A program made the translations under genes and the position numbers. The notes beneath the pieces are model-generated. The model saw nothing but the letters and a program-made list of their open reading frames with translations, was not told the DNA's origin and made no database searches. A stretch of DNA of 64,000 bases from Vibrio owensii CAIM 1854 = LMG 25443. GTDB taxonomy: Bacteria > Pseudomonadota > Gammaproteobacteria > Enterobacterales > Vibrionaceae. The number at the start of each line of letters is the position of its first letter. The first letter of the stretch is position 1. Positions 18,565 to 28,312 of this stretch are shown piece by piece. The stretch lies in assembly GCF_000817815.1 (NCBI RefSeq), contig NZ_JPRD01000041.1, positions 1 to 64,000 of the forward strand, read 5' to 3'.

Positions 18565-18918
18565 ATGGATAAGAAAGCATCTCGCATCCGTCGTGCTACA
18601 CGTGCACGTCGTAAGATTGCAGAACTGGGTGCGACTCGCCTAGTTGTACACCGTACTCCTCGTCACGTGTACGCACAGGTTATCGCGGCTAATGGCTCTG
18701 AGGTTATCGCAGCAGCTTCTACTGTAGAAAAAGCGATCCGTGAGCAAGTGAAATACACTGGTAACGTTGATGCAGCTAAAGCAGTAGGTAAAGCTGTTGC
18801 TGAGCGCGCTCTTGAAAAAGGCGTAACTGCAGTTGCATTTGATCGTTCTGGTTTCCAATACCACGGTCGAGTAGCGGCGCTAGCAGAATCTGCTCGCGAA
18901 GCTGGTCTGAAATTCTAA
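18565..18918 (+). CDS. rplR: 50S ribosomal protein L18
   Basis: L18 binds 5S rRNA together with L5. The product is 117 residues, with the basic N terminus [18 protein letters not shown] and the usual C-terminal [20 protein letters not shown]. It lies between rplF and rpsE. Confidence 0.98.
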
Positions 18919-18932
18919 GGTAGGGTTGGAAG

Positions 18933-19436
18933 ATGGCTAAAGAACAACAAGTTCAAGCGAATGATTTGCAAGAAAAGCTAATCGCAGTTAACCGTGTTTC
19001 TAAAACGGTTAAAGGCGGTCGAATCATGAGCTTCACTGCACTAACAGTAGTTGGTGACGGTAACGGTCGTGTAGGTTTCGGTTACGGCAAAGCTCGTGAA
19101 GTACCTGCAGCGATTCAAAAAGCAATGGAAAAAGCGCGTCGTAACATGACTACTATCGCGCTAAACGAAGGCACTCTTCACCACCCAGTGAAAGGTCGCC
19201 ATTCGGGCTCTAAAGTTTACATGCAGCCTGCTGCAGAAGGTACTGGTGTTATCGCAGGTGGTGCGATGCGTGCAGTACTAGAAGTTGCTGGTGTACACAA
19301 CGTACTATCTAAAGCATACGGTTCTACGAACCCTATCAACATCGTTCGTGCAACGATCGATGCACTAGGTAGCATGAAGTCGCCAGAAATGGTTGCTGCT
19401 AAACGTGGTCTAACTGTTGAAGCTATTTCGGAGTAA
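18933..19436 (+). CDS. rpsE: 30S ribosomal protein S5
   Basis: S5 contributes to decoding fidelity and the mRNA entry channel. The product is 167 residues with an N-terminal double-stranded-RNA-like domain ([20 protein letters not shown], about 26-45) and a C-terminal domain. No change at the spectinomycin loop is evident by eye. Confidence 0.98.
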
Positions 19437-19443
19437 GAACACC

Positions 19444-19620
19444 ATGGCAACTATTAAAGTAACTCAAACTAAAAGCTCAATTGGCCGCCTACCAAAGCAC
19501 AAAGCTACTTTGCGTGGTCTAGGTCTTCGTAAAATCAACCATACAGTAGAACTTGAAGATACTCCGTGTGTACGCGGTATGATCAACAAGGTTTTCTACA
19601 TGGTTAAAGTTGAGGAGTAA
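19444..19620 (+). CDS. rpmD: 50S ribosomal protein L30
   Basis: L30 is a small 50S protein. The product is 58 residues starting [20 protein letters not shown]. The open frame extends nine codons upstream into rpsE, but homology and the closeness of the rpsE stop (7 bases) place the start at 19444. Confidence 0.97.
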   Translation: MATIKVTQTKSSIGRLPKHKATLRGLGLRKINHTVELEDTPCVRGMINKVFYMVKVEE

Positions 19621-19625
19621 TCAGA

Positions 19626-20060
19626 ATGCGTTTGAATACTCTTGCACCGGCTGCTGGCTCTAAGCACGCTCCTAAGCGTGTAGGTCGTGGTATCGGTTCT
19701 GGCCTAGGTAAAACTGGTGGCCGTGGTCACAAAGGTCAAAAATCACGTTCTGGCGGTAAAGTTCGTCCAGGTTTCGAAGGCGGTCAAATGCCTCTGAAAC
19801 AACGTCTACCAAAATTCGGTTTCACTTCTCGTAAGAGCCTAGTGTCTGCTGAAGTTCGTCTAGGTGAACTAGCGAAAGTTTCTGGTGACGTGGTTGATCT
19901 AAACAGCCTTAAAGCTGCTAACATCATCACTAAGAACATCGAATTCGTAAAAGTTGTTCTATCTGGTGAAATCGATAAAGCAGTGACTGTTAAAGGTCTA
20001 CGTGTGACTAAAGGCGCTAAAGCTGCAATCGAAGCTGCAGGCGGTAAAATCGAGGAATAA
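19626..20060 (+). CDS. rplO: 50S ribosomal protein L15
   Basis: L15 is a late-assembly 50S protein. The product is 144 residues with the glycine and basic-rich N-terminal extension ([20 protein letters not shown], about 21-40) that threads through 23S rRNA. It is five bases after rpmD, with secY next. Confidence 0.98.
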   Translation: MRLNTLAPAAGSKHAPKRVGRGIGSGLGKTGGRGHKGQKSRSGGKVRPGFEGGQMPLKQRLPKFGFTSRKSLVSAEVRLGELAKVSGDVVDLNSLKAANIITKNIEFVKVVLSGEIDKAVTVKGLRVTKGAKAAIEAAGGKIEE

Positions 20061-20080
20061 TCTCGAGGAACGAGGTACAG

Positions 20081-21415
20081 ATGGCTAAGAAACCAGGACA
20101 AGATTTTCGTAGTGCTCAGAGCGGCTTAAGTGAACTAAAGTCGCGCTTGTTATTCGTAATTGGTGCACTTTTAGTATTCCGAGCCGGCTCATTTGTGCCG
20201 ATTCCTGGTATTGACGCTGCTGTACTTGCCGATTTGTTCGAACAGCAAAAAGGTACCATCGTTGAAATGTTTAACATGTTCTCCGGTGGTGCTCTTGAGC
20301 GTGCATCTATATTAGCATTGGGCATCATGCCGTATATTTCGGCATCTATTGTTGTCCAATTGCTAACTGTAGTTCATCCAGCGTTAGCGGAACTCAAGAA
20401 AGAGGGTGAAGCAGGCCGTCGTAAGATCAGCCAATATACACGCTACGGCACGCTTGTACTTGCAACATTCCAAGCTATTGGTATTGCAACTGGCTTACCA
20501 AACATGGTCGACAATCTGGTTGTAATGAACCAAACCATGTTTACGCTAATTGCTACCGTAAGTTTAGTAACCGGTACCATGTTCCTAATGTGGTTAGGTG
20601 AACAAATTACAGAGCGAGGAATCGGTAATGGTATTTCCATTCTGATTTTTGCAGGTATTGTTGCTGGATTGCCTTCTGCAATCGGTCAAACAATCGAGCA
20701 AGCGCGTCAAGGTGAATTGCATGTACTTCTTCTACTGTTAATCGCGGTATTAGCTTTCGCAGTAATTTACTTCGTTGTTTTCATGGAACGTGGTCAACGC
20801 CGAATCGTCGTTAACTACGCTAAGCGTCAACAAGGTCGTAAAGTATTTGCTGCACAAAGCTCGCATCTACCACTTAAAATTAATATGGCAGGTGTTATTC
20901 CAGCGATTTTTGCATCAAGTATTATCCTGTTCCCAGGAACACTGGCTCAGTGGTTTGGTCAGAACGGTGAGAGCAGCGCGTTCGGTTGGTTAACTGACGT
21001 GTCTTTGGCTCTTAGCCCAGGTCAGCCTCTGTATGTAATGCTTTATGCAGCAGCGATTATCTTCTTCTGTTTCTTTTACACGGCGTTGGTTTTCAACCCG
21101 CGTGAAACAGCGGATAACTTGAAGAAGTCCGGTGCATTCGTACCCGGTATCCGCCCAGGTGAGCAGACAGCGAAGTACATCGATAAAGTAATGACACGTT
21201 TAACCCTTGCGGGCGCACTGTACATTACCTTTATCTGTCTGATTCCCGAGTTCATGATGGTCGCGTGGAACGTACGTTTCTACTTCGGCGGTACATCACT
21301 ACTTATCGTAGTTGTTGTTATCATGGACTTTATGGCACAGGTACAGACTCATCTGATGTCTCAACAGTATGATTCTGTGTTGAAGAAAGCGAATCTGAAA
21401 GGCTACGGTCGTTAA
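20081..21415 (+). CDS. secY: Preprotein translocase subunit SecY
   Basis: SecY is the channel of the SecYEG translocon in the inner membrane. The 444-residue product has the ten membrane segments of the family, the plug and pore-ring regions, and the N-terminal segment [12 protein letters not shown]. As in E. coli it is encoded in the spc operon between rplO and rpmJ. Confidence 0.98.
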   Translation: MAKKPGQDFRSAQSGLSELKSRLLFVIGALLVFRAGSFVPIPGIDAAVLADLFEQQKGTIVEMFNMFSGGALERASILALGIMPYISASIVVQLLTVVHPALAELKKEGEAGRRKISQYTRYGTLVLATFQAIGIATGLPNMVDNLVVMNQTMFTLIATVSLVTGTMFLMWLGEQITERGIGNGISILIFAGIVAGLPSAIGQTIEQARQGELHVLLLLLIAVLAFAVIYFVVFMERGQRRIVVNYAKRQQGRKVFAAQSSHLPLKINMAGVIPAIFASSIILFPGTLAQWFGQNGESSAFGWLTDVSLALSPGQPLYVMLYAAAIIFFCFFYTALVFNPRETADNLKKSGAFVPGIRPGEQTAKYIDKVMTRLTLAGALYITFICLIPEFMMVAWNVRFYFGGTSLLIVVVVIMDFMAQVQTHLMSQQYDSVLKKANLKGYGR

Positions 21416-21453
21416 TACGGCGGTAGACTCAGTTTCAATTACGGAGTTTAGCA

Positions 21454-21567
21454 ATGAAAGTTCGTGCTTCCGTTAAAAAAATCTGCCGTAACTGTAAAGT
21501 AATCAAGCGTAACGGTGTCGTTCGCGTGATTTGCAGTGAGCCAAAGCACAAACAGCGCCAAGGCTAA
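21454..21567 (+). CDS. rpmJ: 50S ribosomal protein L36, zinc-binding form
   Basis: This 37-residue gene is easily missed because of its size. It reads [20 protein letters not shown] and ends KHKQRQG. Cys11, Cys14, Cys27 and His32 are the zinc ligands of the C+ form of L36. An ACGGAGTTTAGCA ribosome site precedes the ATG. It closes the spc operon, 38 bases after secY. Confidence 0.97.
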
Positions 21568-21584
21568 TTAGCAGAAATTTTTAC

Positions 21585-21613
21585 TTGAAAACGAAGGTTA
21601 GGTCGAGTATATT
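21585..21613 (+). promoter_or_regulatory. Promoter of the alpha operon
   Basis: TTGAAA (21585-21590) and TATATT (21608-21613) are spaced by exactly 17 bases, a strong sigma-70 promoter in the rpmJ-rpsM gap. Read-through from spc is also likely, since no strong terminator lies between. Confidence 0.75.
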
Positions 21614-21619
21614 CCTCGG

Positions 21620-21716
21620 CCTACCTTTTGCGTGCAAAAGAAGTAGTACTCCGCAGCGTATCCATAACGGGCTTTGCTGCGGCTAATTCTTTTATAGAAA
21701 CACTTAGGAGTGAATA
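21620..21716 (+). promoter_or_regulatory. Alpha operon leader (S4-type control region)
   Basis: The 97-base leader before rpsM contains CTTTTGC/GCAAAAG (about 21627-21642) and CCGCAGC/GCTGCGG with an 18-base loop (about 21651-21682). It lies where E. coli has the pseudoknot bound by S4 to repress rpsM translation. The pseudoknot itself was not proven here. Confidence 0.6.
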
Positions 21717-22073
21717 ATGGCCCGTATAGCAGGCATTAACATTCCTGATCAAAAACATGCTGTGATTGCACTTACGTCAATCTACGGCATCGGTAAAACT
21801 CGCTCTCAAGCTATCCTAGCTGAAGTGGGTATTGCTGAAGATGTTAAGATCAGTGAACTAACTGAAGAGCAGATCGATCAACTGCGTGATGGTGTAGCTA
21901 AGTACACTGTAGAAGGTGATCTACGTCGTGAAGTATCTATGAACATCAAGCGTCTTATGGACCTTGGCTGTTACCGTGGTCTTCGTCATCGTCGCAGTCT
22001 ACCACTACGTGGACAGCGTACTAAAACCAATGCTCGCACCCGTAAGGGTCCGCGTAAGCCGATCAAGAAATAA
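21717..22073 (+). CDS. rpsM: 30S ribosomal protein S13
   Basis: S13 forms bridges with the 50S subunit and contacts the P-site tRNA. The product is 118 residues with the conserved C-terminal basic tail ([18 protein letters not shown]). It is the first gene of the alpha operon and the probable target of S4 repression. Confidence 0.98.
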   Translation: MARIAGINIPDQKHAVIALTSIYGIGKTRSQAILAEVGIAEDVKISELTEEQIDQLRDGVAKYTVEGDLRREVSMNIKRLMDLGCYRGLRHRRSLPLRGQRTKTNARTRKGPRKPIKK

Positions 22074-22085
22074 TCGGGAAGGTAG

Positions 22086-22481
<396 letters not shown>

Positions 22482-22508
22482 CGTTTTTTAGATTACTGGA
22501 GAAAGATC

Positions 22509-23129
22509 ATGGCAAGATATTTGGGTCCTAAGCTGAAGCTTAGCCGTCGTGAAGGCACTGACTTATTCCTTAAGTCTGGTGTTCGCGCGATCGATACCAA
22601 GTGTAAAATTGATAACGCACCAGGTGTACACGGCGCTCGTCGCGGTCGTCTATCTGAGTATGGCGTTCAGCTTCGTGAGAAGCAAAAAGTTCGTCGTATG
22701 TACGGCGTTCTAGAAAAACAATTCCGTAACTACTACAAAGAAGCTGCACGTCTTAAAGGCAACACAGGTGAGAACCTGCTTCAGCTTCTTGAAGGTCGTC
22801 TTGATAACGTAGTTTACCGCATGGGCTTTGGCGCAACTCGCGCAGAAGCACGTCAGCTAGTTAGCCACAAAGCTATCCTAGTTAACGGTAAAGTTGTAAA
22901 CGTTCCTTCTTTCAAAGTAGCGGCTAATGACGTTGTTTCTATCCGCGAGAAAGCTAAACAGCAAGCTCGTATCAAAGCAGCTCTAGAAGTTGCTGAACAA
23001 CGTGAAAAACCAACTTGGATTGAAGTAGATGGTGGCAAGATGGAAGGTACATTCAAGCGTATGCCTGAGCGTTCTGATCTATCAGCTGACATCAACGAAC
23101 AATTGATCGTCGAGCTTTACTCTAAGTAA
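22509..23129 (+). CDS. rpsD: 30S ribosomal protein S4
   Basis: S4 starts 30S assembly and represses the alpha operon in E. coli. The product is 206 residues: an N-terminal domain and an S4 RNA-binding domain ([20 protein letters not shown], about 97-116). Confidence 0.98.
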   Translation: MARYLGPKLKLSRREGTDLFLKSGVRAIDTKCKIDNAPGVHGARRGRLSEYGVQLREKQKVRRMYGVLEKQFRNYYKEAARLKGNTGENLLQLLEGRLDNVVYRMGFGATRAEARQLVSHKAILVNGKVVNVPSFKVAANDVVSIREKAKQQARIKAALEVAEQREKPTWIEVDGGKMEGTFKRMPERSDLSADINEQLIVELYSK

Positions 23130-23153
23130 GGTTTAAACTAAAGAGAGGACACA

Positions 23154-24146
23154 ATGCAGGGTTCTGTAACAGAATTTCTTAAGCCACGTCTAGTTGACAT
23201 CGAACAAATCAGCTCGACTCACGCAAAAGTAACTCTTGAGCCATTAGAGCGTGGCTTTGGTCATACTCTGGGTAATGCACTTCGCCGCATCCTTCTATCT
23301 TCTATGCCAGGTTGTGCTGTAACAGAAGTAGAAATTGAAGGCGTACTTCATGAGTACAGCACGAAAGAAGGCGTTCAAGAAGATATTCTTGAGATTCTTC
23401 TAAACCTTAAAGGTTTGGCTGTGCGCGTTGCCGAAGGCAAAGATGAAGTGTTCATTACTTTGAACAAATCAGGCTCGGGCCCTGTGGTTGCAGGTGACAT
23501 CACCCATGATGGTGATGTAGAGATCGCTAACCCTGAACACGTAATTTGTCACCTAACGGATGACAACGCTGAGATCGCAATGCGTATCAAAGTTGAACGT
23601 GGTCGTGGTTATGTTCCAGCTTCTGCGCGTATCCATAACGAAGAAGACGAGCGTCCAATCGGTCGCCTACTAGTAGATGCTACTTACAGCCCTGTAGACA
23701 AAATTGCCTACGCTGTAGAAGCAGCTCGTGTAGAACAGCGCACCGATCTAGACAAGCTTGTTATCGATATGGAAACAAACGGTACTCTAGAACCTGAGGA
23801 AGCAATCCGTCGTGCAGCTACTATCCTAGCTGAGCAATTGGATGCGTTCGTAGATCTTCGTGATGTACGTGTACCTGAGGAGAAGGAAGAGAAGCCAGAA
23901 TTCGATCCGATCCTACTGCGTCCTGTAGACGATCTTGAACTAACAGTTCGCTCTGCTAACTGTCTGAAAGCAGAAGCGATTCACTACATCGGTGATCTAG
24001 TACAACGTACTGAGGTTGAGCTACTTAAAACGCCTAACCTTGGTAAAAAATCTCTTACTGAGATTAAAGACGTACTTGCGTCACGTGGTCTGTCTCTGGG
24101 CATGCGCCTAGAAAACTGGCCACCTGCATCAATCGCTGAAGATTAA
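23154..24146 (+). CDS. rpoA: DNA-directed RNA polymerase subunit alpha
   Basis: The alpha subunit forms the dimer scaffold of RNA polymerase and contacts UP elements and activators through its C-terminal domain. The product is 330 residues: N-terminal domain to about 235, an acidic linker ([11 protein letters not shown]), and the helix-hairpin-helix CTD with the DNA-binding residues around NCLKAE and [11 protein letters not shown]. It lies between rpsD and rplQ as in E. coli. Confidence 0.98.
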   Translation: MQGSVTEFLKPRLVDIEQISSTHAKVTLEPLERGFGHTLGNALRRILLSSMPGCAVTEVEIEGVLHEYSTKEGVQEDILEILLNLKGLAVRVAEGKDEVFITLNKSGSGPVVAGDITHDGDVEIANPEHVICHLTDDNAEIAMRIKVERGRGYVPASARIHNEEDERPIGRLLVDATYSPVDKIAYAVEAARVEQRTDLDKLVIDMETNGTLEPEEAIRRAATILAEQLDAFVDLRDVRVPEEKEEKPEFDPILLRPVDDLELTVRSANCLKAEAIHYIGDLVQRTEVELLKTPNLGKKSLTEIKDVLASRGLSLGMRLENWPPASIAED

Positions 24147-24172
24147 TCGATACTAGTTAGAAGGATTAGGTC

Positions 24173-24553
24173 ATGCGCCATCGTAAGAGTGGTCGTCAAC
24201 TCAACCGCAACAGCTCACATCGTAAAGCGATGTTCAGCAACATGGCTAGCTCTCTAGTACGTCATGAAGTTATCAAGACTACTTTGCCAAAAGCAAAAGA
24301 GCTACGTCGCGTAGTTGAGCCTTTGATTACACTAGCTAAGACTGACAGTGTTGCTAACCGTCGTCTAGCATTTGCACGTACTCGTGATAACGAAGTAGTT
24401 GCAAAACTGTTTAACGAACTAGGTCCACGTTTTGCTGCTCGTCAGGGCGGTTACACTCGTATCCTAAAAGCTGGCTTCCGTGCTGGTGATAAAGCTCCAA
24501 TGGCTTACATTGAGCTTGTAGATCGCCCAGCTGCTGAAGAAGCTGCTGAGTAA
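24173..24553 (+). CDS. rplQ: 50S ribosomal protein L17
   Basis: L17 lies at the tunnel exit. The product is 126 residues, starting [20 protein letters not shown]. It is the last gene of the alpha operon and is followed by a strong terminator. Confidence 0.98.
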
Positions 24554-24570
24554 TCTCAGTTCGTAAGAAC

Positions 24571-24602
24571 AAAAAAAGCCGAGCATTAGCTCGGCTTTTT
24601 TT
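24571..24602 (+). terminator. Terminator of the alpha operon
   Basis: AAAAAAAGCCGAGC and GCTCGGCTTTTTTT pair across a four-base loop. The long A/T flanks make it potentially bidirectional. It closes the ribosomal-protein block. Confidence 0.92.
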
Positions 24603-24711
24603 GTGCCTGTTGTATTTGAAAGGGAAAACACATTCAGTTTTCCGTCTCCCCTCTCAAAGCTAATCTTCGATAATCGAATGTTGAGCCTTAATTTATGTTT
24701 AGGCGAAACGT

Positions 24712-25191
24712 CTAGCTGCCTGAGCCCCACAATCCGCTTAACGAATTCAGCAAGCCTTCACTTGCGCCTTGGTCACCTAGATAACCAAGTATCACCGGCG
24801 CAAACTGACTGATCATCGATGGGTCTAGTCCTAATTTATCAAAAGTACTTTGTACTGCACTTAAACTTTCAATATTACCTAATAAGCTTTGCGCACCATC
24901 TAGACTCGACATGCCTGGAATTAGTGATTTCAGCTCGCTGCTGTTTTGGTCTGATAACTGACTTTGTGCAAGTGCTAACAAGGCACCCGTACCACCTGCT
25001 GCTTGCTCGGTTGACACGGGCAATTGGCTAGTGAGTAAATCGGTGAGCGGAGATGATTCCGCCTTCATGCCTTGGCTGACCATGTCCATTAGACCTTCTT
25101 GGCTTTCTTTATCAGTTACAGCATCAAGAAAAGCGTGGGCTGTACCAATGCTCATTGAAAGCAGCGTTAAGGTGAGGAGTGTTTTACGCAT
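24712..25191 (-). CDS. DUF2780-type secreted protein of unknown function
   Basis: The 159-residue product has a signal peptide (MRKTLLTLTLLSMSIGTAHA) cut before FLDA. The mature protein is helical and rich in Ser, Leu and Gly, with repeated SQLSDQNSS and NSLSGLW-like stretches, matching what I recall of DUF2780 proteins (VcgC/VcgE group) in Vibrio. No catalytic motif is seen; it is probably periplasmic. It stands alone, convergent with rplQ, with an AGGTATT ribosome region before the ATG. Confidence 0.75.
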   Translation of the reverse strand: MRKTLLTLTLLSMSIGTAHAFLDAVTDKESQEGLMDMVSQGMKAESSPLTDLLTSQLPVSTEQAAGGTGALLALAQSQLSDQNSSELKSLIPGMSSLDGAQSLLGNIESLSAVQSTFDKLGLDPSMISQFAPVILGYLGDQGASEGLLNSLSGLWGSGS

Positions 25192-25286
25192 AATACCTCC
25201 GTGTGGCTTGCGATTATTATTGTTTATTCACTACTTAAGATAACAGAGACATTAAGGTTGTTGAGCTTAAGCCTGTTTATTTTAGA

Positions 25287-25315
25287 CAAAAAAGCGGCGC
25301 TAGTGAGCGCCGCTT
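25287..25315 (-). terminator. Terminator of fklB
   Basis: AAGCGGCGCT and AGCGCCGCTT form a perfect ten-pair stem with a four-base loop, followed on the minus strand by TTTTTTG. It lies 27 bases past the fklB stop. Confidence 0.9.
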
Positions 25316-25341
25316 CGAATTTGTATTGAGGAGAGTCTCAA

Positions 25342-25962
25342 TTACAGGATGTCTAGTAGTTCTACTTCGAATACTAGAGCAGCAAATGGAGGGATAGCAG
25401 CACCTGCGCCACGCTCACCGTATGCTAGATCTTGTGGGATGTATAGCTTCCACTTAGAACCAACATGCATTAGTTGAAGAGCTTCAACCCAACCTTTGAT
25501 TACGCCAGTTACTGGGAACTCAGCAGGTTGACCGCGAGATACAGAGCTGTCGAATACAGTGCCGTCAGTTAGCTCACCGTGGTAGTGAACACGTACTTGA
25601 GATGCTGCAGTTGGGATTTCACCAGTACCTTCAGTGATGATTTCGTACTGAAGACCAGATTCAAGAACGTTTACTTCTGGACGTAGAGCGTTGTCTTTTA
25701 GGAACGCTTCGCCGTCAGCCGCTGCAGCTTTAGCTGCTTCTTGACGAACTGCTTCTGCACGAGTGTGTAGCTCTTGCAGTGCGTTGTTGATTTCGTCGAT
25801 TTCGATAGAAGGCATGTCACCAGTTAGTGCCGTTGCAATACCAGCAGCGATAGCGTCAACGCTAAGACCTTCTAGACCAGAACCAGCAAGTTGCTGACCC
25901 ATTTGCAGACCAATACCGTAGCTTGCTTTTTGTTCTGCAGTTTCAAATTTAATTTCAGACAT
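25342..25962 (-). CDS. fklB: FKBP-type peptidyl-prolyl isomerase FklB (FKBP22)
   Basis: It catalyses cis-trans isomerisation of prolyl bonds. The 206-residue product equals E. coli FklB in length: an N-terminal dimerisation helix domain (to about 90) and a C-terminal FKBP domain with [16 protein letters not shown] and the terminal FEVELLDI. There is no signal peptide. I start at [11 protein letters not shown] because the 11 upstream codons are not conserved. It is divergent from the LysM-like gene, the fklB-ytfB arrangement of E. coli. Confidence 0.95.
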   Translation of the reverse strand: MSEIKFETAEQKASYGIGLQMGQQLAGSGLEGLSVDAIAAGIATALTGDMPSIEIDEINNALQELHTRAEAVRQEAAKAAAADGEAFLKDNALRPEVNVLESGLQYEIITEGTGEIPTAASQVRVHYHGELTDGTVFDSSVSRGQPAEFPVTGVIKGWVEALQLMHVGSKWKLYIPQDLAYGERGAGAAIPPFAALVFEVELLDIL

Positions 25963-26193
25963 GAATGTCGCTCTTATTAGGAGTGATAAAGGCACAGGAT
26001 ATCAGGTTCGAGGCTAGGTTTAAATGATTGCGCTCGAATGTCTCTATGAGGAGTAGAGGGTGTGACTTATCTCTTACTCCAAGTGAAATTTCTGCTAATT
26101 TACGCCAAATTACATTTTACTTTGGTGAAAAACATATACTCTCCGCGCTGGTATTTTTATACTGACATCAGAAGTATTAAGGGACTCATCAGA

Positions 26194-26790
26194 ATGAATC
26201 GTCGCAGAAAGAAAAAGCAGCAAGTCGACCATGTCGAATTGATGAAACAAAAGTTCGCTGCTATCGATTGGAAGCAGCCATTCAATAAAGAGAAGTGGCA
26301 GGAAAGATTACAGCCTGTGACTCAGTTTTGGCATCGTCTTCCAAAACTACATCAACGTGCACTGATGGTATTGGTACCAGTGGTGTTGGTGCTTTTGATC
26401 ATCCCAGTACCAAAAGATACAGAAGTACTGCTTGAAGACACTCAAGTAGAGAATCAACGTGTTGCGATTCAGTTGAACGCGCAAAGCTTAAGTGAGCAGC
26501 GCTCTGCACAAAACTCAGAGCCTAAGTCTGAGCTGTGGAAAGAATACACGGTGAAGAATGGCGATACCTTGGCTCAAGTATTCCGCAGTAACCAACTACC
26601 GATGGCAGACTTAAACGCCCTAGTTAAAATTGAAGGCAGCGACAAGCCTTTGAGTCGAATTAAGCAAGGTCAATTGGTACGCTTTAAGCTTGCTGACGAT
26701 GGCAAATTAGATATGCTTCAGCTAGAGAAAAGTGGTGAGTCGGTGATGTTCTTCCGTCTATCTGATGGCACATTTGGTCGCAATAAATAA
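26194..26790 (+). CDS. YtfB/OapA-type protein with LysM-like domain
   Basis: The product, 198 residues from MNRRRKKKQQ, has a very basic cytoplasmic N terminus, one membrane segment at about 56-73, and a periplasmic LysM-like OapA domain at about 117-163 (YTVKNGDTLAQVFRSNQL). E. coli YtfB is a septum-localised, glycan-binding protein next to fklB, and this gene has the same neighbour. The frame extends 44 codons upstream, but that part looks non-coding, and the Arg/Lys start with AAGGGA upstream is typical. Confidence 0.85.
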   Translation: MNRRRKKKQQVDHVELMKQKFAAIDWKQPFNKEKWQERLQPVTQFWHRLPKLHQRALMVLVPVVLVLLIIPVPKDTEVLLEDTQVENQRVAIQLNAQSLSEQRSAQNSEPKSELWKEYTVKNGDTLAQVFRSNQLPMADLNALVKIEGSDKPLSRIKQGQLVRFKLADDGKLDMLQLEKSGESVMFFRLSDGTFGRNK

Positions 26791-26811
26791 CGTTAAATAA
26801 CCATTATTCTT

Positions 26812-26838
26812 AAGGCGCGATGATCCGCGCCTTTTTTA
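26812..26838 (+). terminator. Terminator of the LysM-like gene
   Basis: AAGGCGCG and CGCGCCTT pair across a six- or seven-base loop and are followed by TTTTT on the plus strand. Confidence 0.85.
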
Positions 26839-26852
26839 TGGCTGTTGATCTG

Positions 26853-27713
26853 TTAACGTCTAATTTGTTTTCCTGCGAGTGGTTTTCTTTTATTCCATGG
26901 TAAGAGCGGTAATACGATCATTATTATCCCTATAGCAGTCAGCCAATCTGGAATTTCATCAAACCACCATATCCCAAAGAGCGTGACAAACACTAAGCCT
27001 GAGTATTCAGCTAAGGCTATCTCTCCCGCCGGCGCTTTTTGATAAGCCAATACTGCCAAACCGTTATAACTTAAGATGCAAACCGCACTCGCAACAACCA
27101 ATGCCAGTTCTTGCCACGTTATAGGTTGCCAGTAAAACCCAGCCAGTACTGCAGAGATTGGTAACGAGAACAGCGTAGTCCACCAAAGTGTGGTAACGAC
27201 AGATTGTTCGCTCGGTAGTTTTCTAACCAATATATTGAACATCGCCAGTGTGGTCGCCGTGCCGAGTGCAAATAGTGCTGCCCAATGAAAGTGATCCGGC
27301 CGTAATACCACTAAGACACCAAGGAACCCGAAGCAAGTTAGTAGAATTTTGCTCAGAGGTGGGTGCTCGTTAAGAAACAATATCGATAGTGGTAGCATTA
27401 GAATAGGGGCGGCGTAAAAAACCGCGTTGGCAGTTGCCAGAGGGAGGTGAGTCACCGCAACCATCATACAACCACTGCCAATCAATATCAGGTGCGCACG
27501 TAAAATCGTTATAGGCGCTTGCTTCAGGCTACGGTTATCCGGTTTTTGCTTGAGGTAAAAAGGTAAGATGAGCAGCAGTGAAGCCAGTTGGCGAACAAAC
27601 ATATATTGGAACGGGCTAATACCACCTTCAATCAGTTTGACGGCGACATCGGAGAGTGATGCCGCCAAATTTCCGATCACCAATAGGAATAGTGCCAGGT
27701 GGTGAGGCGACAT
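26853..27713 (-). CDS. DMT-family (EamA) inner-membrane transporter
   Basis: The product is 286 residues with about ten hydrophobic helices in two EamA repeats, and ends in a basic cytoplasmic tail (KRKPLAGKQIRR). The substrate is not predictable; relatives export amino acids or metabolites. Its ATG touches the stop of the GNAT gene upstream with no gap, so the two are co-transcribed and probably translationally coupled. Confidence 0.88.
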   Translation of the reverse strand: MSPHHLALFLLVIGNLAASLSDVAVKLIEGGISPFQYMFVRQLASLLLILPFYLKQKPDNRSLKQAPITILRAHLILIGSGCMMVAVTHLPLATANAVFYAAPILMLPLSILFLNEHPPLSKILLTCFGFLGVLVVLRPDHFHWAALFALGTATTLAMFNILVRKLPSEQSVVTTLWWTTLFSLPISAVLAGFYWQPITWQELALVVASAVCILSYNGLAVLAYQKAPAGEIALAEYSGLVFVTLFGIWWFDEIPDWLTAIGIIMIVLPLLPWNKRKPLAGKQIRR

Positions 27714-28166
27714 TTAGCTTACTCGGCGCATATCGACATGAGGGATGCCATCTTCAAGGTAGCTTTCAGAAATGACTTCAAAGCCATGGCTCGCATAGAA
27801 AGCCATCAGATGTTCTTGTGCACCGATATCGATTGTTTGGCCTGTCCAAAGTTGTTGGCAATGTTGTAAAGCTTGTTCAAGCAGTTCATGCCCAAGGCCA
27901 CCACCGCGAGCGCTTTGTTTAGTGACCACACGGCCGATGCTCACATTGTCGTAAGTGGTTCCAGCAGGCAATAATCGTGCGCAGGCAATCAGCTCATCGC
28001 CCTGATAGCCCAATAGGTGATACACGCCTTCTAACGTATCTTTGCCGTCCAGTTCTGGATAAGGACAGGTTTGTTCCACCACAAAGACATCAACGCGCAG
28101 GCGCAGCATCTCGTAGAGTTGTGTCGTTGTCAGTTGAAAGAAAGGTAGGGCAGTCCAGTTGATCAT
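27714..28166 (-). CDS. GNAT acetyltransferase, ElaA-like
   Basis: The product is 150 residues of the ElaA type of GCN5-related acetyltransferase, with the acetyl-CoA loop around IGRVVTKQSARGGGLGHELL (about 75-94). The substrate is unknown. I start at the ATG at 28166; the frame begins two codons earlier with a TTG, but GGAT at about -12 fits the ATG. It forms a two-gene unit with the DMT transporter downstream, and the pairing may mean an acetylated product is exported (inference). Confidence 0.85.
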   Translation of the reverse strand: MINWTALPFFQLTTTQLYEMLRLRVDVFVVEQTCPYPELDGKDTLEGVYHLLGYQGDELIACARLLPAGTTYDNVSIGRVVTKQSARGGGLGHELLEQALQHCQQLWTGQTIDIGAQEHLMAFYASHGFEVISESYLEDGIPHVDMRRVS

Positions 28167-28312
28167 TTCCAATATCCATTAATAAGCGAATGCAGCTGAC
28201 TTTACGTCGTTTTCTGCTATTACTCATTAACAATGGTTAATTTTCACTGGTCTTCGTGACAAATCTGGCGATAATGTGCCCTCTTTTTCATCCCACCTGA
28301 GGATATTTCCCT

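Noticed and set aside
24603-24812. 69-codon plus-strand frame after rplQ
   Set aside because: It starts in the terminator tail and runs antisense into the DUF2780 gene; no support.
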